Below are positions 1 through 7,400 of a stretch of 16,569 bases of DNA, piece after piece (the stretch's first letter is position 1; the number at the start of each line of letters is the position of its first letter). Source of the stretch: CAYNND01 sp964398775 (GTDB taxonomy: Bacteria > Patescibacteriota > Minisyncoccia > Phycocordibacterales > UBA2100); assembly GCA_964398775.1 (NCBI GenBank), contig CAYNND010000013.1, positions 1-16,569 on the forward strand, read 5' to 3'. Position numbers and translations under genes: made by a program. The notes under the pieces were generated by a model. The model worked only from the letters and a program-made list of their open reading frames with translations. It did no database searches and was not told the origin of the DNA.

Positions 1-425
1 TCTCGGTGATACGGGTGGCCTGCTGAAATGGTGAGTGAGCGGTACAATGTTTCAACAAAAACAAGGAGCGCGATTTCATGCGGCAATGTCAGCCGCGAAA
101 GTGTCATGGTCGAGTGGGGTAGGGCGCGCACTGCCGTTGTATGCCCATCTGCGCCACCGATACAAAAGACGAGGTCGCTCCCGTGTTGTGTATAGGTATC
201 GAGCTTGCGAGAAAAGTTGATGCTGGTGTATTCCGTGCCTTTTTCATCGAGCAATATGAGTTGAGCTCGTTTTGTATATTTTTCAATATCCTGGGCGTCT
301 GCAGACTCTTTCAAGTGTACCAGCGTCACATCTGCAAAGCGCCCCATACGCTTCATGTACTCATCGATACCTTCTTGGATAAATAATGCGCGCGGTTTGC
401 CGATAGTGAGTATGGTGATGCGCAT
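1..425 (-). CDS. rlmH: 23S rRNA pseudouridine-1915 N3-methyltransferase RlmH, 3' end cut by window
   Basis: Reading the minus strand from an ATG at 425-423 gives an open frame of 141 codons that runs off the window edge. RlmH is a SPOUT-family enzyme that methylates N3 of pseudouridine 1915 in helix 69 of 23S rRNA, using S-adenosylmethionine. The family features are clear: an N-terminal MRITILTIGKPRA strand, the LVFCIGGADGH SAM-binding knot loop, and the C-terminal block LTLPHEIALLVFVETLYR ending in AGHPYHRE, which is the signature end of the family. Only the last residue or so and the stop codon are missing. E. coli RlmH is 155 residues, so this copy is slightly short but complete in domain terms. 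The start is supported by a -10 hexamer (TATACT on the minus strand, 437-432) that places the transcript start on the ATG. Confidence 0.93.
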   Translation of the reverse strand, partial: MRITILTIGKPRALFIQEGIDEYMKRMGRFADVTLVHLKESADAQDIEKYTKRAQLILLDEKGTEYTSINFSRKLDTYTQHGSDLVFCIGGADGHTTAVRALPHSTMTLSRLTLPHEIALLVFVETLYRSLTISAGHPYHR

Positions 426-431
426 GAAAGT

Positions 432-439
432 AGTATACT
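432..439. promoter_or_regulatory. Palindromic -10 element shared by two divergent leaderless genes
   Basis: The sequence AGTATACT is its own reverse complement. On plus it contains TATACT (434-439), ending six bases before the ATG at 446. On minus it contains TATACT (437-432), ending six bases before the rlmH ATG at 425. The whole intergenic space is 20 bp, leaving no room for a ribosome binding site for either gene. Seen: the palindrome and the spacing. Inferred: divergent transcription from one element. Confidence 0.7.
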
Positions 440-445
440 CATTAC

Positions 446-1081
446 ATGCAGGTAACCAAATACGGACATTGCTGTCTTCTTATTGAAATACAAGGTATCC
501 GCTTCCTCACTGACCCTGGCACATTTTCAGTTATTCCTGAGACGTGCCCAGTCGTTGATTATGTTGTCATTACACATGAGCATGCAGACCATATCCATAT
601 GGCATCTCTCAAGTTGCTCAGAGAGTGGCACCCACAACTTGAAGTGATTACAAATACCGCTGTCGGAGAGCTGCTTAAAAAAGAAAATATTCCATACACC
701 ATCCATGAATCGGGGCAAACCTCACTCTATGGGGGAGTATCAGTGACTGGGTACGGTGAGTTGCACGCCATTGTCCATGCAGACGTGCCGCAAGTGCAAA
801 ACACTGGGTATCTATTTAACGAGTCACTTTTTTATCCAGGTGATGCATTCACACACCCACATGTACCCGTCGATGTGCTCGCGCTTCCAACCGCAGGGCC
901 GTGGATGAAGCTCAGTGAAGCACTTGCATATGCCTCTGAAGTGAAGCCAGTCACAGTCATACCGGTACATGACGGCATATATGCACGTCCGGACATGATG
1001 AATCCACTTATCGAGCGCGTTCTTAGTGCGGCAGGTATACGCTTTGTACAATTACCACAAGGAGAGACTATAACGCTTTAG
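446..1081 (+). CDS. Metallo-beta-lactamase-fold hydrolase (UlaG/UPF0173-like)
   Basis: This 211-residue protein is a compact metallo-beta-lactamase-fold hydrolase. The metal-binding signature HxHxDH is present as THEHADH at residues 43-49. A later metal-ligand Asp sits in YPGDAF (D133), and a C-terminal His in IPVHDG (H175). The opening MQVTKYGHCCLLIEIQGIRF followed by LTDPG matches the UlaG/UPF0173 branch, where a glycine- and His-containing first hairpin precedes an Asp-Pro-Gly turn. Substrate cannot be read from the sequence; relatives act on phosphoesters, lactones and other small molecules. There is no signal peptide, so it is probably cytosolic. The ATG at 446 follows a -10 hexamer by six bases. 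The ITPase-like gene starts three bases after the stop, so the two are almost certainly co-transcribed. Confidence 0.85.
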   Translation: MQVTKYGHCCLLIEIQGIRFLTDPGTFSVIPETCPVVDYVVITHEHADHIHMASLKLLREWHPQLEVITNTAVGELLKKENIPYTIHESGQTSLYGGVSVTGYGELHAIVHADVPQVQNTGYLFNESLFYPGDAFTHPHVPVDVLALPTAGPWMKLSEALAYASEVKPVTVIPVHDGIYARPDMMNPLIERVLSAAGIRFVQLPQGETITL

Positions 1082-1084
1082 AAT

Positions 1085-1627
1085 ATGAAACAGTGCACAT
1101 TTATATCAGGCAATCTCGATAAGGTACGATACCTCGAAACGTACTGTGGTTTTAAAGTAGCACACATGAATATTGACCTTGATGAGGTCCAATCGCTCGA
1201 CCTATTGTATGTTACGCAGAAAAAGGCGGAGGCTGCGTATGCGGTAGTGCAGAGTCCTGTACTTGTAGAGGATGTTGCGTTTGAGTGTGATGGGTGGAAT
1301 GGGCTGCCGGGCACATTTATAAAATTTTTTATGAAAGGCATGGGGATTGCACCCTTTTGTGCCGCGTTGCCAGTAGATGTACGGGGTGTCACTGCGCGGT
1401 GCGTATATGACTATTTCGATGGCACCACACATACGCACTTTGAGGGCAGTTTGCGGGGGAATGTTCCGCGTGTACCTCGCGGCGGTGATGGCTATGGATG
1501 GGACAGTATGTTTATCCCAGAAGGAAGTGAGGTCACGCGGGCAGAAATGTCTGCAGAAGAAAACATGAGAACCTATCTCATTATAAAACCACTCGCAGCG
1601 GTCAAGCAGTTTTTGTCCGAGGAATAA
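1085..1627 (+). CDS. Ham1/ITPA-family non-canonical NTP pyrophosphatase-like protein
   Basis: This 180-residue protein belongs to the Ham1/RdgB/ITPA family, which hydrolyses ITP, dITP and XTP to monophosphates and so keeps deaminated purines out of nucleic acids. Seen: the phosphate-binding start SGNLDKVRY (8-16), the catalytic-acid region LVEDVAFECDGWNGLPG (60-76) and the second conserved block PRGGDGYGWDSMFIPEG (131-147). The LPGTFIKFF and GYGWDSMF wording is closer to eukaryotic and archaeal ITPA (LPGPYIKWF, FGWDPCF) than to typical bacterial RdgB. The last motif is unusual. Where the family has K(N)xxSHR for base recognition, this protein has ENMRTYLIIK (159-168), with no SHR. Substrate range may therefore be altered or activity reduced. 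It follows the MBL gene by three bases without a ribosome binding site. Its 3' end overlaps the convergent antiporter gene by 26 bp. Confidence 0.85.
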   Translation: MKQCTFISGNLDKVRYLETYCGFKVAHMNIDLDEVQSLDLLYVTQKKAEAAYAVVQSPVLVEDVAFECDGWNGLPGTFIKFFMKGMGIAPFCAALPVDVRGVTARCVYDYFDGTTHTHFEGSLRGNVPRVPRGGDGYGWDSMFIPEGSEVTRAEMSAEENMRTYLIIKPLAAVKQFLSEE

Positions 1628-2786
1628 GTCGTTTGTTTATAAACGCTGCGCACTGAGTCCATAGTGGCGCAAGCAGGAGACTGACCGCAATGATGGTGAT
1701 GATGAGTTGATGCTGCTCTGCCGTTATGAGTGAGCTCGCTGCTGCTGTTGAGCCGATGACAAACCCGAACTCTCCGATGTGTGCGAGTGTCGTTGAAAGT
1801 GTCAGCGCCTCACTGCGTGTTTCTCCAAGCCAGAGGAGCGGGAAGAATGTGCCGCCTATTTTAAGTATGGTCACCGCAAGGATCAGGGATGCAATTTCTG
1901 AAAGGTGTGTGACTACAAATTGTACATCAAAGAGCAATCCCAAAGATATGAAGAAAATCATGACGAGTACATCATGAATAGGCGCTACTTGCGTGCGATA
2001 TGTTGCGCCCACTGTGCCGACGTTCCCAATGATGAGGCCGATTACAAAAGCACCAAATGCTGCTGAGAGTCCGATACCGGCTGAGAGCGCTGCGGCTGCA
2101 AAGCAAAGTGCCAAGCCGGATATTGCAGAGTTGGTAGCACCAACAAGTAGTGTTTTTTCGATTTGATCAACGATGTGAGGATGACTAACGAGCTCGAAAA
2201 CCAAAAACATGATGAGCGCGATGACACCAAATGCAGTAAAGAGAGAAAACGCATCACGGAGTACAAAACCCTCTCCAAACATACCGATAACCAAGAGCAT
2301 GGGCACAACAAGGATATCCTGTGCGATAAGCATAGCGACGACGCGAACACGGGAGTCTGAGTGTGTGAGATTTGCATCACGGAGCAAGTTAATCGCAATT
2401 GCTGTTGAAGAGAGTGTCATGATGCACGACACGACGACTATCAATCCCCATGACCACGCAAACAGGTATGCACACACGGACATAATTGAGGCAGAGAGCA
2501 AAAAATTTCCCACCGTTACGATAAGTGCTGGGCGCATGTACTTTTTAAACAGTGATATGTCGAGCTCAAGCCCTATCATGAACATGAGGAGAAGTACTGC
2601 GAGTTCAGCAAGTACACGCACCGTCTCACCATCACTGACAAGGCCGAGCATGTGAGGCCCGACGACAATTCCAGCGACCATGTAACCGATAATCTCAGGA
2701 GCTTTTATAGCGCGCAGGATAGTACCACTTACAAAAGATATACCGAAGACTGCAGCGAGTGCTCCAACAACAGAGAGGTGTTCCAT
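1602..2786 (-). CDS. CPA2-family cation/proton antiporter (KefB/GerN-like), membrane domain only
   Basis: This is a polytopic membrane protein of the monovalent cation:proton antiporter-2 family, which exchanges Na+ or K+ for H+ across the inner membrane. From the chosen ATG it is 394 residues, nearly all hydrophobic helices. Family marks include APEIIGYMVAGIVVGP in the first helices, the hydrophobic LMFMIGLELD segment, the LSSTAIAINLLRD helix break, AQDILVVPML with the ion-coupling Asp, and FGAFVIGLIIGN. It stops after the membrane domain; the C-terminal RCK/TrkA-N regulatory domain of Kef systems is absent. The frame is open upstream to an ATG at 2843 (19 more residues). I prefer 2786 because the extended -10 TGG-TACACA (2801-2793 on minus) ends six bases before it, and the shorter form begins like family members. 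The 3' end overlaps the ITPase-like gene. Confidence 0.87.
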   Translation of the reverse strand: MEHLSVVGALAAVFGISFVSGTILRAIKAPEIIGYMVAGIVVGPHMLGLVSDGETVRVLAELAVLLLMFMIGLELDISLFKKYMRPALIVTVGNFLLSASIMSVCAYLFAWSWGLIVVVSCIMTLSSTAIAINLLRDANLTHSDSRVRVVAMLIAQDILVVPMLLVIGMFGEGFVLRDAFSLFTAFGVIALIMFLVFELVSHPHIVDQIEKTLLVGATNSAISGLALCFAAAALSAGIGLSAAFGAFVIGLIIGNVGTVGATYRTQVAPIHDVLVMIFFISLGLLFDVQFVVTHLSEIASLILAVTILKIGGTFFPLLWLGETRSEALTLSTTLAHIGEFGFVIGSTAAASSLITAEQHQLIITIIAVSLLLAPLWTQCAAFINKRLIPRTKTA

Positions 2787-2792
2787 GCGTAG

Positions 2793-2801
2793 TGTGTACC
2801 A
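2793..2801 (-). promoter_or_regulatory. Candidate extended -10 for the antiporter gene
   Basis: On the minus strand TGG-TACACA is followed by exactly six bases and then the ATG at 2786. The hexamer matches TATAAT at only three positions. The TGn extension and the spacing match the better promoters in the window. If real, the gene is leaderless and the 2843 start is wrong. Confidence 0.4.
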
Positions 2802-2894
2802 TGTGATGCCGATGAGTACAAGAGCACCGCACAGGAAAATCATCGGTTGCTGCTTTCAGGGTGTGTATGTGTTATCTCAAAAGTGCGATCGAAT

Positions 2895-3020
2895 CTAGTT
2901 TGATTCTATCCCTTGCTCTGTCTCACGCATAGATGTTTGGTACGCGTAGATTGTGTATGCACCATAGAGTACGACTACAAATGCGAGAAATGCGCACGCT
3001 GCTGTTGCGTATCGAATCAT
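2895..3020 (-). CDS. 41-residue single-pass membrane microprotein coupled to the CcdA/DsbD-like gene
   Basis: A short frame on the minus strand runs from ATG at 3020-3018 to TAG at 2897-2895. The product opens MIRYATAACAFLAFVVVLYG, a clean membrane helix of about 18-20 residues with a positive residue in front. It continues AYTIYAYQ and ends in a charged tail (MRETEQGIESN). The start overlaps the stop of the upstream CcdA/DsbD-like gene as ATGA, the classic arrangement for translational coupling. That, with the protein-like composition, is the reason to call it. I do not recognise a family. Size, topology and position recall the small CcmD proteins beside haem or thiol transporters, but this is only an analogy. 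It would have been missed by length cut-offs. Confidence 0.65.
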   Translation of the reverse strand: MIRYATAACAFLAFVVVLYGAYTIYAYQTSMRETEQGIESN

Positions 3021-3745
3021 ATATTAAAGTAGTTAAGTAATGTTTGCTCGACTCGAGTAACGTTGAAGGAGTCGGACTGCATAAGTGCCGCTTCTAGTGT
3101 TTTGTCAAAACCAGAAACGATAGCAATTCCAAGCAGGATAAAGAAGATGCCCAAGCCCTTTTTAAAGTAGCCATCCTCGTCAGAGAGTATGCTCAACTTG
3201 TCCATAATCCGTTCACCAACAAAGATAATGATGAGGAGTGCTACTGCGAGACCGATAACATACGCAAATATATAGAGAGAGCCGAGTACAACACTTACAG
3301 GGAGAACTGTAGCAAGGATTACGAAATACGTTGGTGAGCATGTAGAGAACACAGGGCCAAGTGCGGCTCCAACAAGTATGTCACCCCAGATGGTATGAGA
3401 AAACAGGTTGGTACCCACAAGTATATTTGCCTTGCGTGACAGTGCAGCCACGCCAGGAATGTGCGCCCACCATCCAGGGAAGAGTAGTGTGAACCCAAAA
3501 AAGGCGAGGATACCTCCTGATGTAAATGTCCATACCGCAGGGTGCACCGAGACACAGGTCGTAGAAACTTTCAGCAAGAGTGTAAATACAAGTATGGAAA
3601 CGCATAAAGAAAAAACGACAATATACGGAGTCCAGGTACTTCTCCGTGCAGCTGAGCTACCGAGTACAACAGGAATGACCGGCAGTATGCACGGTGCGAG
3701 TACTGTAAGGAAGCCAGAGATGAACGATACGAGCAATAACACCAT
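3017..3745 (-). CDS. CcdA/DsbD-like thiol-disulfide transmembrane protein
   Basis: This is a membrane protein of the CcdA/DsbD membrane-domain family, which carries reducing equivalents from cytosolic thioredoxin across the membrane to extracytoplasmic thiol proteins. Two cysteines in the family positions are visible: the first helix SGFLTVLAPCILPVIPVVLG (C19 from the chosen ATG), and LGPVFSTCSPTYFV (C136). Both are next to prolines as expected for the redox pair. About six membrane helices fit the 242-residue length. The frame extends upstream to a GTG at 3787, adding 14 residues. I favour the ATG at 3745 because TACACT on minus (3757-3752) ends six bases before it and the protein then begins at helix 1, as usual. 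No thioredoxin-like partner lies beside it. The following microprotein overlaps its stop codon. Confidence 0.85.
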   Translation of the reverse strand: MVLLLVSFISGFLTVLAPCILPVIPVVLGSSAARRSTWTPYIVVFSLCVSILVFTLLLKVSTTCVSVHPAVWTFTSGGILAFFGFTLLFPGWWAHIPGVAALSRKANILVGTNLFSHTIWGDILVGAALGPVFSTCSPTYFVILATVLPVSVVLGSLYIFAYVIGLAVALLIIIFVGERIMDKLSILSDEDGYFKKGLGIFFILLGIAIVSGFDKTLEAALMQSDSFNVTRVEQTLLNYFNI

Positions 3746-3751
3746 TGCAAT

Positions 3752-3757
3752 AGTGTA
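3752..3757 (-). promoter_or_regulatory. -10 element for the CcdA/DsbD-like gene
   Basis: TACACT on the minus strand ends six bases before the ATG at 3745, giving a leaderless transcript. A second, better hexamer (TATACT on minus, 3809-3804) lies further upstream. It would give about 10 bases of leader before the GTG at 3787, with AGGAG in that leader, so both starts remain possible. Confidence 0.5.
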
Positions 3758-3837
3758 CAACAAAACGCAGAAGAATGAATGGTGCACTCCACGGCTCCTG
3801 CGTAGTATAAAGCCGGGTGGGGTTCAGAGAGGAGATG

Positions 3838-3846
3838 TGGTATCGT
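3838..3846 (+). promoter_or_regulatory. Extended -10 promoter of the YbaK/ProX-type gene
   Basis: TGG-TATCGT ends six bases before the ATG at 3853. The TGn extension compensates for the absence of a clear -35 box. It supports 3853 rather than the in-frame ATG at 3817 as the true start. Confidence 0.5.
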
Positions 3847-3852
3847 ACGCGC

Positions 3853-4368
3853 ATGGAAATTGTCGAAACGTACTTTAAAGAAAAAAATATACCGTACCGA
3901 CTCTATGAACATCCTCCAGTGTTCACCGTTGCTGATGTGTTCAAGCTTGGACTCGATATGCCTGGTGTTGGTGCGAAAAATCTTTTCTTGAAAAATCTTG
4001 CCGGCACTCGCTACTTTCTCTTGGTCTTGCCGAACACGATGAAGGCAGACCTAAAAGCGTTCGCTGCAATTGTCGGCGAGAAGAAAGTCACCTTCGGAAG
4101 CCCTGAAGAGTTGATGAAATATCTCAGCATTACTCCCGGCTCTGTGTCGCTATGCTGTCTGTTAAACGACACACAAAAAGTTGTTATGCCCTATGTGCAC
4201 GAAGCGGTGATGGATGCAGAGATCATGCACTTGCACCCCAACAGAAACACAGCGTCTGTTGAGCTTACAAAAGATGCATTTGCGCAGTTCCTCGCCTCGC
4301 TGGAGCGGCCAATTGAGCGCGTCACAGAGGCACAGATGCCACTTACGCCCCGAGTGGATACTGCGTGA
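3853..4368 (+). CDS. YbaK/ProX-type aminoacyl-tRNA deacylase (PrdX-like)
   Basis: This 171-residue protein is a free-standing editing domain of the YbaK/ProX superfamily. Members hydrolyse mischarged tRNAs, typically Ala-tRNA(Pro) or Cys-tRNA(Pro), in the cytosol. Visible marks are YEHPPVFTVADV near the N-terminus, PGVGAKNLFLKNL with the conserved lysine, YFLLVLPNTMKADLKAFA, and SITPGSVSLCCLLND, where the GSVS turn and the Asn-Asp pair belong to the catalytic pocket. It ends LHPNRNTASVELTKDAFAQFL, a C-terminal wording typical of the ProXp-Ala (PrdX) branch rather than E. coli YbaK. I use ATG 3853, giving MEIVETYF. The frame is open to 3817, but the -10 element lies inside that extension. It appears monocistronic; the next gene has its own promoter. 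Confidence 0.87.
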   Translation: MEIVETYFKEKNIPYRLYEHPPVFTVADVFKLGLDMPGVGAKNLFLKNLAGTRYFLLVLPNTMKADLKAFAAIVGEKKVTFGSPEELMKYLSITPGSVSLCCLLNDTQKVVMPYVHEAVMDAEIMHLHPNRNTASVELTKDAFAQFLASLERPIERVTEAQMPLTPRVDTA

Positions 4369-4386
4369 TTGGTATTGTGCGCACAG

Positions 4387-4395
4387 TGGTATCAT
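4387..4395 (+). promoter_or_regulatory. Extended -10 promoter of the giant surface protein gene
   Basis: TGG-TATCAT (4/6 to 5/6 of consensus in spacing and bases) ends six bases before the ATG at 4402. The intervening AACTAG leaves no ribosome binding site. TTGGTA at 4369-4374 is a possible -35 with a 15-base spacer. Confidence 0.55.
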
Positions 4396-4401
4396 AACTA
4401 G

Positions 4402-7400
4402 ATGAAGCATCTTTTTCGCATAGTGCTCGCAACTATTATTACTTTTTCGTTTGCAACACTCTCGCATGCGCAGACGGTCATCCTCGCTCCGATATCGACG
4501 AATACGACATGGGCCGCTGCAAACGGTCCATTTTTAGTAGGACTTCCGATTACTGTGCACAGTGGGGCGACGCTCACCATCGAGCCTGGTACCGTCGTAA
4601 AGTTTACGGATCAGTCAGCAGGGATTGAGGTGCAGGCAGGAGGAACTCTCAACGCACAGGGCACATCTGTCAGTCCCATCTACTTTACTTCTTTCAGTGA
4701 TGATATCGGAGGGGACACGAACGGTGATGGTTCAGCAACAACCCCAACAAACAGACAGTGGGGTCGTATCGTCAACTTCGGAGTCCTCAATCTTGCACAT
4801 ACCACCGTCAGATATGGTGGCTACATCGCAGGTGGTCTTTCGTTGCGTCCTGCTTCGATAACTACACTCACGAATGCTGTAGTGCATGACATGGGCTCAG
4901 ATGGTATTTCACAAACTGGTGGAGCACTCACCGTGACGAGTAGTACCATCAGCAGTAACGGCAAAGGACTCGACCAGAGTGGAGGAAGTGCAACATTTAC
5001 TTCATCAACATTTGCAAACAACACACAAGGCTTTGAAGTGCAAGGAACAAGTACAGCACTCACTCTGACAAACAACATATTTACGGATAACGGCGCACTT
5101 GGTTCTCTCCCAAGCTTTGGTACGTTCACACATACAGGGAACACTGCAACGGGAGGTACGCTCAATGGTTTTCAAATCAGCGGAACTATCACTCAGTCGC
5201 GCACACTGACCGAAAGTGACTTGCCGTATATCGTGAGCGGTGTACTCACCGTACAAAGTGGTGGTGAATTGATTCTTAATGCTGGGGCGACACTGAAGTT
5301 TCGAGACACCACATCAGGACTCGAGATTCTTGCAGGAGGTACGCTCACGGGGACCGGTACAACTGCAAAACCTGTTACCTTCTCTGCACTCACCGGTACG
5401 ACTGATAGACTCTGGGGCAGAATCGTCAACAGAGGAATACTCAATCTAAGTCATGCAACCATTAGTTATGGTGGTTTTACTGCAGGAGGGCTTACTACAA
5501 CTGCAGGGTCTTTCACAACACTTGATCACGTCACTCTTTCTCAGATGGGTTCTGATGGTATTAGTAATGCCGGTGTCTCTACGATTACAAACACGACAAT
5601 TACAGGAAACAGCAAGGGAATTGAAGTCACTGGGGGCACGTTGAGTATTAATTATAGTGCAATCTACGGTAATAGTTCAGGCTTAGAAAATGGCACTTCA
5701 ATCCTTGTAGATGCAACATACAACTGGTGGGGTAGTGTAAATGGACCATTACATACAAGTAATCCTTCTGGAACAGGCAATTCTGTCTCGGGGAATGTCG
5801 ACTTTACGCCCTTCTTCCTATCTCAAAATGAACTTGATGTTGTAAAAACATATAATGTCGCCGTTATTCTCGCAGAGACATACGATGTTAGAAGATATTT
5901 TTCATCGCCCCTCACTGCGCAACCATGTAAACTAATCCCACAGCAAACATATCCAAATGGCAATGATGCAATTTATTACAATCATTTCTATCACTGTGTC
6001 ACTGACTACTATCGAGAAGTTTCTAAGGGAACAGTCAATCTGCGGTTCGACATTTTTGATAATGGAGGAGAGTGGTATAGAACATTGAACTCGCAATATA
6101 CAGACAGTTTTGCATCACAATCTCCACAAAATCTATCATTTTTCGAACAAGACATAATAAATGTCGCTTCTCCAGATGTTGATTATAGTGCTTATGATAT
6201 TTTTATTATAAAACACTCCGCCGATACTGAAACTAAAATTGTATCTCAGGTATTGCCACCGTTCAGACAGCCAATACAGGGTAAATATATCGCCATAACC
6301 TCTGAGTTTGAAGGGATAGGAGTTGATGCTCATGAACTCGGGCACATACTGGGCTCTAAACTTAATTCAGGAGGTGCATTATTTCCTGATTTGTATTTGA
6401 TGGGGATGAGCGCAGAAGATACGACATCTATCGTTGGTGACTACACAAATGGAAGGTGGGATTTAATGGCTGAGGGATATAATAATGAATTTCAGGCAAA
6501 TCCACCGCATCTTTCTTCGTTTACACAAGAATTTCTAGGTCTCCTTGAGTACAATGTATTCAATAGATCTTCTTATCCAACACAATGGGTAACACCACTT
6601 TCGCAACTATCATTTGGAGACTTTGTATTTAGATACAATTTAAGTGAATCATCAACTGCAGATTCTAGTAATTATTATATTATCGAAAAAAGAGATAAGA
6701 CCATTGGTGTCTGGGATAGTTCTGCGCCTATTGCTGGTGCGGGGCAATCAAAAATTGTTTTGTATTACGTGCAGCCGAGTATTTTGGGAAATTCTGGTTG
6801 GGCTTTCCCCGCGGTGCCAAAATTGCAACTCAGCTCAATCACAACCCCAGTAGGTGCAGTTTTATCAACAAATCAGGGCGTATATAATGATTGGGACAAT
6901 CTTGTATCTTTCTCAGTAGTCGGAAATAGAAGTATAAACGGTCTTCAACAAACTCAGGTTAAAGTGAGTGAGCTAACTGAAGACGCAGGTGCTGGACACA
7001 TGAATGGTTTTGTTTTGCGTGTAAAACCAGATCTTCGAAATGCTTCTCAAAATGAAACCTTCGGGACAATAGGAGGACAAAACACAAGTGAACTATTAGC
7101 AGTCACTTTCTTTTACCCAACTTATGTTTATCGATGGGGACTATTTGTCACTTTGCTAATCTTGATAGGATTACTCATCTCTTCGGAGATATTTCTTCTC
7201 TTTAAAAGAAATAAGGATAAGTTATACAAAAATAACCACCAGAAAAAAATAAGAATTGCTTTTTTTGCATTTCTAGTTTGGTACATCGCATCACTCTTAG
7301 GTGCGCATCACTATTTTGGATGGAAACAATGCACTTCGTACAATCCAGACTGTTTCAGAAATAGCTTTTACGCATCTACTGGTGATGAGAAAAACGCTGA

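Noticed and set aside
3408..3878. 156-residue plus-strand frame opposite the CcdA/DsbD-like gene
   Set aside because: Its product is featureless and it is antisense to a clear membrane-protein gene with matched cysteine motifs.
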